A stretch of DNA of 64,000 nt from a bacterium. GTDB lineage: Bacteria; Electryoneota; RPQS01. The notes beneath the pieces are model-generated. The model was given only the letters and a program-made list of their open reading frames with translations, did no database searches and was not told where the DNA came from. This document shows positions 33,436 to 42,174 of this stretch, in pieces; positions within the stretch are counted from its first letter, which is position 1, and each line of letters starts with the position of its first letter. The translations under genes were made by a program, and so were the position numbers. Location: positions 1-64,000 of the forward strand of contig JADJEH010000001.1 of NCBI GenBank assembly GCA_016702305.1. Direction: 5' to 3'.

Positions 33436-34221
33436 ATGGATACTTATAGACGCTTTGTCAGTGTGATGGTGCTTATGTTCGCCGTTACGACACTTTCGGC
33501 CAATGATATTCTGGTCAACAGCTCATGTGATTGGACTGTGAACGGTGAGGGAATTCCGATTTGGACGCAGGCCCTCGGCACAACGTGGACGCCGCGCGCA
33601 TCCAATCCCGACCCGCAGCACGGCAGTGCCTATTTCTTCGCTGGCGCGACGGCAAACGCCGAACTGCGCCAGGATATTGACCTCAGCAGCGCAGCAGATT
33701 CGATTGACGCCGGTGTGCAGAGTGTCATGTTTTACGGCTGGTTTCGGTCATTTAACCAAAGTCCGCGTGATACGGCGTTCGCAATTCTGGAATTCTGGAA
33801 CAGTGATTTGACGTCCTTGCTGTGGAGCGACTCTACGGCGAAGTATTATCAGCAGGACGCCTGGTTGCAGGACAGCCTCGGCGGTATTGTGCCCGCCGAT
33901 GCGCGCTGGGTGCGGCTCCGCTTACGCGCAAAGCGCGGCAGCGGCACAAACAACGATGGATATTTCGACAACCTGTCGCTGATCGCCGATCCGCCGATCA
34001 TTTACGGCCCGCGCGACCTGATGATTCGCTCCGATTCGCTCGATGCGACGCTCTATTGGCGTGGCAGTTGGGATATCTACGACGTCTTTTCCGACACGCT
34101 CGACACCGGCGCGTTTGAAACTCTGGAAGGAACGACCAACGACGAAACCTTCCGCGACACGCTCGGCATTGACCGCAACCTAAAATACTACAAAGTCGTC
34201 GGCCGTAACGGCGGCGAATGA
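33436..34221 (+). CDS. Secreted jelly-roll-like protein with FN3-like tail
   Basis: 261 residues from ATG 33436 with TAGGAG before it. Signal peptide (FVSVMVLMFAVTTLSA), then a beta-sandwich (CDWTVNGEGIPIWTQ, HGSAYFFAGATANAELRQDI, YFDNLSLIADPP) reminiscent of carbohydrate-binding or MAM-like domains. The end (DATLYWRGSWDIYDVFSDTL to KYYKVVGRNGGE) is FN3-like. It is out of place in a CoA-ester operon, yet overlaps the aldehyde dehydrogenase by 4 bp. Function unknown. Confidence 0.6.
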   Translation: MDTYRRFVSVMVLMFAVTTLSANDILVNSSCDWTVNGEGIPIWTQALGTTWTPRASNPDPQHGSAYFFAGATANAELRQDIDLSSAADSIDAGVQSVMFYGWFRSFNQSPRDTAFAILEFWNSDLTSLLWSDSTAKYYQQDAWLQDSLGGIVPADARWVRLRLRAKRGSGTNNDGYFDNLSLIADPPIIYGPRDLMIRSDSLDATLYWRGSWDIYDVFSDTLDTGAFETLEGTTNDETFRDTLGIDRNLKYYKVVGRNGGE

Positions 34222-35732
34222 CCATTGCTTCACATAACCCCAGAGATATGTCCGACAAACTCTACTCCAACATCATCAATGGCGAGCACGTTCCCGCACA
34301 ATCGGAAAAGACGCTGGCGCTGACCAATCCCGCGACCGGCGAGGCCCTCGGTTCGATTCCACTTTCTGACAGCGCCGATATTGATAGGGCGGTGGGCGCC
34401 GCACGCAGCGCGCTGACTGGCAAGTGGGGCCGCATGACGGCGTCGCAGCGCACGAAAGTGCTGTTTAAGGCCGCCGAGCTGCTAAGCGCGCGCGCCAAAG
34501 AAATCGCCGAACTCGAAGCGCGCAACATGGGCAAGCCCATGATGCACGTCATGGGCGAAGTCAAGCAGGCTGTCGAAGATTTCGAGTACTTCGCGGGCGC
34601 TGCGAGTAAAATCGAAGGCCGCGTTCCGCCCGTACACCCGGTGTTCTTTGGCTACACACTGCGCGAACCCGTCGGAGTCGTGGGCGCAATCACGCCGTGG
34701 AATTATCCGATCATGCTCGAGTCGTGGAAAGTGGCACCCGCGCTCGCGGCAGGCTGCGCCGTCGTCCTAAAGCCATCGGAAATTGCTCCGCTCAGTGCGA
34801 ATATACTCGTGGAGATTCTGCATGAGGCCGGTTGTCCCGAAGGCACGATTAACCTCGTACACGGATTGGGTGAAAGCGCGGGCGCGGCGCTTGTCAAGCA
34901 TTCCGGTGTGAACAAAATCTCCTTCACTGGCGGCACGGACACGGGACGTGCAATCATGAGAGAATGCGCCAACGACATGAAGCGTGTCATGCTCGAACTC
35001 GGCGGGAAGTCGCCGGCCATTGTGTGCGAAGACGCCAACCTGAATGACGCGGTGCTATCGAGCGTGTACACGATCTTCTACGGCGCTGGGCAATCGTGCG
35101 ATGCGCGTTCGCGTATCTATGTTCACGAGAAGCTCTACGACGCCTTCCTCGAGAAATTCGTCGCAGCCACCAAGGCGCTCGTCGTGGGCGATCCGCTTGA
35201 CAAAGCTACGCACATCGGTTCACTTGCGCACGCTTCGCGTCTGCCGGTGATGCAGAAATTCATCGAGGCCGCGAAACAGGGTGGAGGCAAGATACTGTGT
35301 GGCGGCGTGCAATTGAAAGGTGGAATCTACGACAAGGGCTGTTTCTTCGCGCCGACGGTAATTGCTGATTTGCCCGAGGATAATCTGTGCGTGCAAGAAG
35401 AAATTTTCGGACCAATTGTCGTAATCGGCAAGTTTGCAAATGACGACGAAGCGCTGACAAAAGCCAACGGAGTGAAGTACGGCTTGTGCGCGACGCTCTA
35501 CACCGAATCGATGCCGCGCGCGCAGAAGTTCATTCGCGGTTTGCACTCGGGCATCGTGACTCTGAATACGCCCGCCACGGCGCTGCCCGGTCTGCCGTTT
35601 GGCGGTTACAAGCAATCCGGTGTAGGCCGCGAAATGGCCATGGAAACGCTTGACGGGTACCTTGAATCAAAAACAGTGCTCGCGGGCGTAACCGGAAAGC
35701 CGATTAATCCGTTTGGCCTGACGCTGTCGTAA
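34218..35732 (+). CDS. NAD(P)-dependent aldehyde dehydrogenase
   Basis: 504 residues; the second Met (MSDKLYSNIINGEHVP) may be the real start. Family motifs: GVVGAITPWNYPIML, VVLKPSEIAPLSANILVEIL, FTGGTDTGRAIM, the general-base LELGGKSPAIVCEDANL and the nucleophile in GAGQSCDARSRIYVH, then EEIFGPIVVIGKF and LPFGGYKQSGVGREM. It resembles betaine-aldehyde/aminobutyraldehyde-type enzymes, but the substrate cannot be read. In this cluster it may oxidise an aldehyde formed after ring or side-chain cleavage. Confidence 0.88.
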   Translation: MTIASHNPRDMSDKLYSNIINGEHVPAQSEKTLALTNPATGEALGSIPLSDSADIDRAVGAARSALTGKWGRMTASQRTKVLFKAAELLSARAKEIAELEARNMGKPMMHVMGEVKQAVEDFEYFAGAASKIEGRVPPVHPVFFGYTLREPVGVVGAITPWNYPIMLESWKVAPALAAGCAVVLKPSEIAPLSANILVEILHEAGCPEGTINLVHGLGESAGAALVKHSGVNKISFTGGTDTGRAIMRECANDMKRVMLELGGKSPAIVCEDANLNDAVLSSVYTIFYGAGQSCDARSRIYVHEKLYDAFLEKFVAATKALVVGDPLDKATHIGSLAHASRLPVMQKFIEAAKQGGGKILCGGVQLKGGIYDKGCFFAPTVIADLPEDNLCVQEEIFGPIVVIGKFANDDEALTKANGVKYGLCATLYTESMPRAQKFIRGLHSGIVTLNTPATALPGLPFGGYKQSGVGREMAMETLDGYLESKTVLAGVTGKPINPFGLTLS

Positions 35733-35747
35733 ACTGAAAGAGACATT

Positions 35748-36635
35748 ATGAAATATTTGATCATTGGAGCAACCGGCAATACAGGCAAGGCCGCAGCTGA
35801 AGAGCTGTTGAAACAGAAGCTCGCTGTGCGTGTGATGGGGCGCAGCGCGGATAAGCTCGCGGCGCTGGCCGCGCACGGTGCCGAAGTATTTGTCGGAGAT
35901 GTAACAGATGCCAAAGCGGTCAAGGGCGCATTCACCGGAATTGACGCAGCATACGTGATGATTCCGCCGAACTTAGGGGCGTCCGACTTTCGTAAGTATC
36001 AAGATGAAGTCACCGATTGCATGTGCGATGCAGTGGCGACGAGCGGCACCAAGTACATCGTTTCGCTCAGCAGCGTCGGCGCGAATCACGCCAGCGGAGT
36101 AGGACCAATTGCCGGCTTGCATTACATGGAGCAGCAATTGGACGGTATCCCTGATCTAAACACGCTGCATCTGCGCGCCGGATTCTTCATGGAGAATCTC
36201 TTCGGTTCGCTGGGCATGATCAAGAAGATGAGCGTCTATGGCGCGGCTTGTCCGGCATCTTCGCCTTGGCCGCTGATTGCAACGCAGGACATTGGCCACT
36301 ATGCGGCGCGCCGACTCAGCGCTCTCAATTTCAGCGGCAAGAACCAGCAGTATCTTGTCGGACAACGCGACATTCCGGGCAGCGAAGTGGCGCTGATCTT
36401 GGGCCAGGCGCTGGGTGTTGCCCCGTTGCCGTATGTAGAGTTTAAGTACGAAGAGATGAAGCAAGGGATGATCGGTGCAGGCCTGCCGGAGGCGGCCGCT
36501 GACCTGTTCATCGAGCTGTATCAGGGTTTCAATAACGGCTTGCTTGACTACCATCGCGATACGGAAAGCACGACGCCGACGAAGTTAGAAGACTTCGCGG
36601 CGCAAGTCTTGAAACCGACCTACGACGCGATGTAA
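35748..36635 (+). CDS. NmrA-like NAD(P)-binding protein (atypical SDR)
   Basis: 295 residues. The Rossmann start KYLIIGATGNTGKAAAEELL, RVMGRSADKLAAL, GDVTDAKAVKGAFTGIDAAY and KYIVSLSSVGANHASGVGP identify the NmrA/SDR_a5 group, which includes NAD(P)H redox sensors and quinone or ether-bond reductases. The catalytic Tyr-x-x-x-Lys of classical SDRs is missing, as usual for this group. It ends the plus-strand CoA-ester cluster, 15 bases behind the aldehyde dehydrogenase. Confidence 0.82.
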   Translation: MKYLIIGATGNTGKAAAEELLKQKLAVRVMGRSADKLAALAAHGAEVFVGDVTDAKAVKGAFTGIDAAYVMIPPNLGASDFRKYQDEVTDCMCDAVATSGTKYIVSLSSVGANHASGVGPIAGLHYMEQQLDGIPDLNTLHLRAGFFMENLFGSLGMIKKMSVYGAACPASSPWPLIATQDIGHYAARRLSALNFSGKNQQYLVGQRDIPGSEVALILGQALGVAPLPYVEFKYEEMKQGMIGAGLPEAAADLFIELYQGFNNGLLDYHRDTESTTPTKLEDFAAQVLKPTYDAM

Positions 36636-36655
36636 GAACTCTTGTTTCTAAAACG

Positions 36656-36686
36656 AAGCGGGCCGCCTGTCGAGGGCGGCCCGCTT
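36656..36686. terminator. Bidirectional terminator between convergent operons
   Basis: AAGCGGGCCGCC (36656-36667) pairs perfectly with GGCGGCCCGCTT (36675-36686). It serves both the NmrA-like gene and the convergent fibre operon. Confidence 0.78.
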
Positions 36687-36705
36687 TGCGTTTGTGACGT
36701 TGTGC

Positions 36706-39195
36706 TTACGGAGCCGTTCGCGCGCTCATTTGCAGAATAACTTCTTCAAGCAGCTTGACACGGGCTTCAAGTGTTTCGTTTCTGTTCGCCAATTCCTGCA
36801 CTGCCGCGAACAACACGCCGTCGGCGTCCACGGTTGTAATCGTCGTTTCATTCTCTCCGACGCCGAAAGCCGCGTGAAAATCCTGCGCCATCGGGCCGAT
36901 GTGGCGGATGGCGTCGTCCTGCGTCTTGTAGTTCCAGCGCGATATGTCGAGGGCCGCGACCTTGCCGAGAATGTCACACGTACTTACGGCTTCAAAGTTC
37001 TCTTTGACATTGCGGTCCGACAACGCCGACCACGTGCCGCTGCCCGCGGCCAATGACGCACCGATATTAGTTGCACTCACGTCGGTGTAAAAGCGGACCC
37101 CACCCGGCGCGCGCGCCGTGAAGGTGTTGGTGCCAAATGACTGTGTCGTGTCGCCACCTGCACTGAAAACGAAGCTGTTGCTATTGGTCGCGCGTGCATA
37201 GCGGCCGGCAGCGAACGCATACTGCCCAGCAGCTTCGTTGTGATACCCGCCGGGGATCGCTGCCCACGTTTGGGAGGCGAAGTTTGAGTCACCGCCGGCG
37301 ATTGTCGCATATGCTGCTGTTGCACTGTTATCGACGCCGCCACCAACAGTCGCTTGATTTGCTCCTGCGGTGTTGCGGACGCCGCCGGCTACAGTCGAAC
37401 GACTCGCCGAAGAGATGTTCGAATCGCCGCCTCCGATTACTGCTATGATTCCTGAACAGACGTTTTTTCTGCCACCACCGATAAATGAACTGTTGCCCGT
37501 CGCCGAATTGGAGTCGGCTTCCACTCCCGAGCCGCCGCCGGCGATAGCAGCACCTATTCCGCGTGCTTTGTTGTAGAACCCTCCAGACACCGATGCTCCA
37601 CGACCCGTAACCTCATTCGAAGAGCCTCCGGAAATCACACCAAAAGCGTCTGTTACAGCATTAGCGGTACCACCCGAAATGGTTGCCGCTGAATCACTTG
37701 TTGCATTGTTTGAGCCTCCGGCTACCACGGAGCTGAGCCCGTTTGCAATGTTGCTATTTCCGCCTCCAATAAACGCACCTCTACCTTGTGCGGAATTCGA
37801 GTCCGATTCAAAAACACCACCACCGCCGGAAATGACGGAGAAGTCTCCCCGCGCGTGATTACTCGCGCCGCCGCCAATAGAGGCGCATGTTCCGCTAGTA
37901 CGATGCCCGTAGCCTCCTGAGATTACGGAATAATTTCCGACTGCACTATTGTGTATGCCTCCGCCAACGAACGTTGAAAGGCCATGTGCGGAATTTGAGT
38001 CCGCCGCTGTGATCCCGCCACCGCCGGCAATGACGGATAAGGTTCCTCGGGCATGATTGTATTCCCCGCCGCCAACGGTCGCGTAGTCTCCTGACGCAAG
38101 GTTAGTGATGCCGCCCGCGACGGTCGATCCGAATCCGGAAGCAAGGTTGCGGGATCCGCCTGCTACGGTCGAGTAGGTTGAAGCTGCCCGGTTTCTTGAT
38201 CCGCCGCTGACCACCGAGTAGTTGCCAGCTGCTGAGTTCGAGTCCGCGGCGGTTGCGCCGCCTCCACCACCCACAAAGGCATAATCACCGCGTGAACAAT
38301 TGTAGCGTCCAGCCACAATAGTTGAATACATACCGCTAGTGTTGTTGGACTCTCCTGCGATAATGGTGTTCGACGTGCCGTCGGTAGCATTGCGAACGCC
38401 GCCACCTATGAAGCTGTTGTCGCTGTTCACACGGTTGCTCTTACCACCAACGATGCACGAGTAGGAACCCGCTGTTCGAAGGCTGTCGCCAACACCAATG
38501 AAGTTGACACTTCCATCCGCTGAGTTGAATGACCCGTTGGCGATGGTTGAATGTCGTCCATTGACAAGATTGCTCTTGCCGCCCAGGATGGATGATGAGT
38601 CTCCGACCGTGTGATTGCCTTCTCCGAACAGAATAGTGTTTGAAGTGCCGTCGGCGATGTTGTTTTGCCCACTGCCTATGAAGGACCCATCTCCGACGGC
38701 ACGGTTATGCCGTCCGCCAACAGTCGAATAGGCGCCAAGTACCGTATTCGAATCCCCGTGTGCCAGGCTCCATTGACCTGTGCGAGTGTGACTACGACCA
38801 ACAGAGATGTCGCCTTGCACTTCGCCCCCGCTCGCGCCATCCACCGTCCCCACGCGGTACGCGTGTGCCACGGATGTGACCTGCTGGCGCGGAGTCATCT
38901 CGGTATTATTGCCAACCGTAATTCCCAACCAGCGGTTGACTGCAAACGAGTCCGGCAGCACAGTCACGGAACCTAACAGCACGTTGAACAGTCCATCCGT
39001 AACGGGAACTGCCGCATGCGCTTCCGTCCACGACGCGGTCCCGCCACTCGACGTGCCATAGAGATTGAACGTCATGGCGACCGTTGTGTCCAGCGGTGCG
39101 CCGGTCGTAGAGGTGAGTTGTCCCTGATAATTTATCAGCTGCGGAATAGCCAAGGCATTTGAAACTGCAATCATGCAAAGCAAAATGTACTTCAT
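36706..39195 (-). CDS. Secreted YadA-head-like fibre protein with S74 autochaperone domain (I)
   Basis: 829 residues. Signal peptide (LLCMIAVSNALA); an N-terminal globular domain (IPQLINYQGQLTSTTGAPL to SVAHAYRVGTVDG, about 110 residues); then ~500 residues of 14-16-residue repeats of the type N-x-A-x-G-x-x-S-x-I-x-GG (NIADGTSNTI, SVVSGGSRNRAAS), as in trimeric YadA/Hep_Hag heads. A neck region is followed by a Peptidase_S74 chaperone (WSALSDRNVKENFEAVSTCD, GPMAQDFHAAFG) and a coiled coil (NRNETLEARVKLLEEVILQM). S74 domains trimerise fibres and may cut themselves off at the Ser of LSDR. Probably a surface or secreted trimeric fibre. Confidence 0.8.
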   Translation of the reverse strand: MKYILLCMIAVSNALAIPQLINYQGQLTSTTGAPLDTTVAMTFNLYGTSSGGTASWTEAHAAVPVTDGLFNVLLGSVTVLPDSFAVNRWLGITVGNNTEMTPRQQVTSVAHAYRVGTVDGASGGEVQGDISVGRSHTRTGQWSLAHGDSNTVLGAYSTVGGRHNRAVGDGSFIGSGQNNIADGTSNTILFGEGNHTVGDSSSILGGKSNLVNGRHSTIANGSFNSADGSVNFIGVGDSLRTAGSYSCIVGGKSNRVNSDNSFIGGGVRNATDGTSNTIIAGESNNTSGMYSTIVAGRYNCSRGDYAFVGGGGGATAADSNSAAGNYSVVSGGSRNRAASTYSTVAGGSRNLASGFGSTVAGGITNLASGDYATVGGGEYNHARGTLSVIAGGGGITAADSNSAHGLSTFVGGGIHNSAVGNYSVISGGYGHRTSGTCASIGGGASNHARGDFSVISGGGGVFESDSNSAQGRGAFIGGGNSNIANGLSSVVAGGSNNATSDSAATISGGTANAVTDAFGVISGGSSNEVTGRGASVSGGFYNKARGIGAAIAGGGSGVEADSNSATGNSSFIGGGRKNVCSGIIAVIGGGDSNISSASRSTVAGGVRNTAGANQATVGGGVDNSATAAYATIAGGDSNFASQTWAAIPGGYHNEAAGQYAFAAGRYARATNSNSFVFSAGGDTTQSFGTNTFTARAPGGVRFYTDVSATNIGASLAAGSGTWSALSDRNVKENFEAVSTCDILGKVAALDISRWNYKTQDDAIRHIGPMAQDFHAAFGVGENETTITTVDADGVLFAAVQELANRNETLEARVKLLEEVILQMSARTAP

Positions 39196-39201
39196 GGTTC
39201 C

Positions 39202-39666
39202 TTATGGGTTGTTCACAATGACAATGTAATACTGCTGCGTCGCCAGTCCGGCCAGCACGCCTGCGTCCGTGTAGAACGTGTCCGTTACAGTCGCGATGAA
39301 ATTGCCGGGGCCGGGTATGAAGTCATTCGTCGAAGCGCGATGGATGGAGTAGTTTCCCGCTCCCGCTCGAGTTTCCCAGTAGAGCCGGGCATCCGGCGTC
39401 GCTTCCTTGATCACGAGACGCTGGATAGGTGATAGCGGCGAGACTTGCAGAAGCGGCGCGAGAAATCCCGCGTAGAGAGTGAAGTTCGCACTCGACTGAA
39501 CACCGACTGGCGTCGGCTGACCGAAGGCCGACACAAGATTGAAGTTCTCCGAACTCGCAGTTCCACCGCCCGCGTCAACGACGCTCTTAGTCAGTGTAAA
39601 ATTCTCACTCTGCGATTGCGCCCACAACAGGGCCGGGAAAATGAGGAGTATCAGTGCTTTGTTCAT
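39202..39666 (-). CDS. Small secreted beta protein between the two fibre genes
   Basis: 154 residues from ATG 39666 with AGGAC upstream. Signal peptide (MNKALILLIFPALLWAQ), then SENFTLTKSVVDAGGGTASS, SENFNLVSAFGQPTPVG and SSANFTLYAGFLAP, a triple repeat (S-x-N-F-x-L) common in secreted FCB-group proteins. The C-terminal ~75 residues look FN3-like (DARLYWETRAGAGNYSIHRA to QQYYIVIVNNP). It lies 10 bases after one fibre gene and 6 before the other, so all three are co-expressed. It may anchor or cap the fibres; this is inference. Confidence 0.7.
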   Translation of the reverse strand: MNKALILLIFPALLWAQSQSENFTLTKSVVDAGGGTASSENFNLVSAFGQPTPVGVQSSANFTLYAGFLAPLLQVSPLSPIQRLVIKEATPDARLYWETRAGAGNYSIHRASTNDFIPGPGNFIATVTDTFYTDAGVLAGLATQQYYIVIVNNP

Positions 39667-39676
39667 CGTTGGCGTC

Positions 39677-41887
39677 CTATTGACTATTCGAGTTATGTTC
39701 GTTTCCAAATTGCAGGATGATCTGCTCAAGCTGCTTAACACGCGCTTCAAGGTCGCCGATCAACTTGTCTTTCTGCGCATTCTGCTTGGCCAATTCCTGC
39801 GTCGCCGCGAACAGCACGCCGTCGGCGTCAATGGTCGAAATCGTGACGTTGTCATCGCCGAGCCCAAAAGCCGCGTGCAGATCCTGGGCCATCGGACCCA
39901 TGTGCAGCGGACCGCCGGGCTGATGCTTATAGCGCCACGTATCAACATTCATCGTCGCGAGCTTGTCCAAAACTCCGCGTGTGTCGACGCGCCGGCGATC
40001 CATCTTCATCGTGGAATCCGACAGCACACTCCAGGCCGTTGCACCTGCGGTCAACTGAGCGCCAACCGCCCCGGTGGTCGTGAAGAAGCGGAAGCCGTTT
40101 GGCGCACGCATCGTTACCGAGTTGGCGGCGCTTGATGCTGTCGCCGTGGAACCGCTGCTCCACACGAATGATTGAGCGTGACTGGCTGTGGCGCTGTAGC
40201 CCGTGGCAAGTGACTGGTTGCCGCTCGCCGTGTTGTTGTAACCGCCAGGCACGCAGGCGTCTGTTCCGGACGTAACGTTGCTGAATCCCGCGCCAATGAA
40301 TGAATATGGGCCATCGGCCAGGTTCGTGGCGCCGCCCGCAATGCTCGAGTAATTGCCGGTGATTCCGTTGCGCAACCCTGCTCCGATAAATGAAGCTAAT
40401 CCCGTCACGTAATTCGAGTCCACATCACTCCCGTTCCCGCCGCCTGCAATCGCTGAGTACTCGCCGTTCGCGTGGTTCCATGAACCGCCGCCGACGAACG
40501 AGCGCAGGCCCTGTGCGCGGTTGCGAAAACCGCTTACGAGGCCGGCATTGTCGCCGGCAAAACCGTAGCTGCCCGCGACAATACCACCGCCGTTCACGGC
40601 GCCGTTGAAATATCCGCCGCCCACGAACGTATTGCTTCCCGTGGCGTCGTTCTCCTCACCGCCGCCGACAAAGCTGTTAAACCCGTCGGCCGTGTTGTCA
40701 TCGCCGCAAATCACCGCGCACTTTTCACCGTTGGCCGCATTCTCATAGCCGACCACTACGCCGGAATAGTCGCCGCCCACATTGTTCCACTGTCCAGCAC
40801 CGAGGAGCGATTTGTTGGCGGTGCTGACGATAGAATTATCATAACCGCCGACAATCGTGCAATAGGTTCCATCGTTCTGGTTATCGTAACCACTCACGAC
40901 GCTGGCGTATGCGGCCCGCGCGTCGTTGTAAACGCCCGTACCTACAAACGACATCAACGCTGTCGCGTTGCAAGCCTGACCGTTGAGGACTGTCGAGTAC
41001 TCGCCGGTGGTCGTATTGCCGCCGTCGCCGCTTAGGCCTTCGTTCCCGCCGTTCCCTATAAATGAAAAGGCGCCGCTCGCTCTATTCTTTGCGCCGTTTC
41101 CGATGAAGGCGTGTTTGCCTGAAGCCGAGTTGGAATCGCCAAGTGCAGGACCGCCGCCGTTTGCGATGAACGAATAGTCGCCGCGCGCAAAGTTGTGAAA
41201 ACCGTTGACAACCGCAGCATGCGTATCCGCCGCGACATTCGCGTTGCCGCCGGAAATTGATGAAAACTGGCTCGATGCCGAATTATCATAGCCGCCATTG
41301 ACGACGCTGTAACCACCGGTGGCATCATTGCCGCTGCCGCCAACTACCGCTGAATAGCTGCCTGATGCTGTATTACCGTCGCCAAGCAAACCGCCGCCGC
41401 CGCCGGCCACGACCGAGAAATCGCCCGGGGCCTGGTTGTAACGGCCGTGCACGTTAGCTGCAATTCCGCTGTTTGTGTTGAATTCGCCGACATTCAGTTT
41501 GCCGCTGATCGTGCCGCCGCTGGCACCGTCCACGGTGCCGACGCGGTAGGCGTGCGACACGGCCGTGAACTTCTGGCGCGGCGCCATCTCCGTGTCGCTG
41601 CCGACGGTTATGCCGATCCAACGATCGCCGCTGAATAGATCGGGAAGCCCGGCCGCATGGCCCAGCCGAACGTTGAACAGACCATCGGTCACCACAACAA
41701 ATGGAAAGACCTCCGACCATAACGATGTGCCACCCGAGTTGACGTCATAAATGCGGAACGTCACAAACACGACCGTGTCAAGGGGCGTGCCCGCCGCCGA
41801 GTTTAACTGCCCCTGGAAGTTGATTTCCTGCGGAATGGCATAGGCCAAAGCGGCAGTTAGTAACAGACTGAGAAGAATGGATTTCAT
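39677..41887 (-). CDS. Secreted YadA-head-like fibre protein with S74 autochaperone domain (II)
   Basis: 736 residues from ATG 41887. Same build as the protein at 36706: signal peptide (LLSLLLTAALAYA), N-terminal domain IPQEINFQGQLNSAAGTPL to SHAYRVGTVDGASGG, a long series of NGGYDNSAS, VVSGYDNQNDG and FVGGGSWNHANG repeats, a neck, and an S74 domain (WSVLSDSTMKMDRRRVDTRG, GPMAQDLHAAFGLGDD) with terminal coiled coil (DKLIGDLEARVKQLEQIILQ). The Ser and Lys of the SD-x-x-x-K motif are kept. The two fibres share ends but differ in repeat sequence, so they arose by duplication and divergence. Confidence 0.8.
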   Translation of the reverse strand: MKSILLSLLLTAALAYAIPQEINFQGQLNSAAGTPLDTVVFVTFRIYDVNSGGTSLWSEVFPFVVVTDGLFNVRLGHAAGLPDLFSGDRWIGITVGSDTEMAPRQKFTAVSHAYRVGTVDGASGGTISGKLNVGEFNTNSGIAANVHGRYNQAPGDFSVVAGGGGGLLGDGNTASGSYSAVVGGSGNDATGGYSVVNGGYDNSASSQFSSISGGNANVAADTHAAVVNGFHNFARGDYSFIANGGGPALGDSNSASGKHAFIGNGAKNRASGAFSFIGNGGNEGLSGDGGNTTTGEYSTVLNGQACNATALMSFVGTGVYNDARAAYASVVSGYDNQNDGTYCTIVGGYDNSIVSTANKSLLGAGQWNNVGGDYSGVVVGYENAANGEKCAVICGDDNTADGFNSFVGGGEENDATGSNTFVGGGYFNGAVNGGGIVAGSYGFAGDNAGLVSGFRNRAQGLRSFVGGGSWNHANGEYSAIAGGGNGSDVDSNYVTGLASFIGAGLRNGITGNYSSIAGGATNLADGPYSFIGAGFSNVTSGTDACVPGGYNNTASGNQSLATGYSATASHAQSFVWSSGSTATASSAANSVTMRAPNGFRFFTTTGAVGAQLTAGATAWSVLSDSTMKMDRRRVDTRGVLDKLATMNVDTWRYKHQPGGPLHMGPMAQDLHAAFGLGDDNVTISTIDADGVLFAATQELAKQNAQKDKLIGDLEARVKQLEQIILQFGNEHNSNSQ

Positions 41888-42007
41888 GCGTGACTCTCTT
41901 GGAATATGCAACCTGCAATTGCTAAGTATTTGCTTGAATGGGCTGATTTGGGCAGCATGGCGTCGAGTGCTTAGTCCGCTCCGCCTGTTTACCCATCTCA
42001 CAAGTAC

Positions 42008-42036
42008 AATTTAGCATTCGCAACTCTGACGAGCAA
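42008..42036 (-). promoter_or_regulatory. Promoter of the fibre operon
   Basis: Minus strand TTGCTC (42036-42031), 17-bp spacer, TAAATT (42013-42008), about 115 bases before the first fibre ATG. The rest of the 41888-42120 gap shows no gene. Confidence 0.5.
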
Positions 42037-42120
42037 TTTTGTGGCACGACGAATTTAATTCGCCAAAACCCCTGCGTGCGCGTAACTCGTTGTTTCTCTA
42101 AAAAGGCGAGAATGTGAAAA

Positions 42121-42145
42121 GGGTCTGAAGCGTTACCTCAGACCC
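42121..42145 (-). terminator. Terminator after the phosphatase gene
   Basis: GGGTCTGA (42121-42128) pairs with TCAGACCC (42138-42145); on the minus strand TTTTCAC follows. Confidence 0.72.
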
Positions 42146-42174
42146 TAACTGCCTAAGCAAGAGGCACGCGAGAA

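Noticed and set aside
36706..41887. Regularly spaced short repeats that could suggest a CRISPR array
   Set aside because: The periodicity of about 45 bp is coding (14-16-residue head repeats) and the units are degenerate, with no constant repeat and unique spacers.
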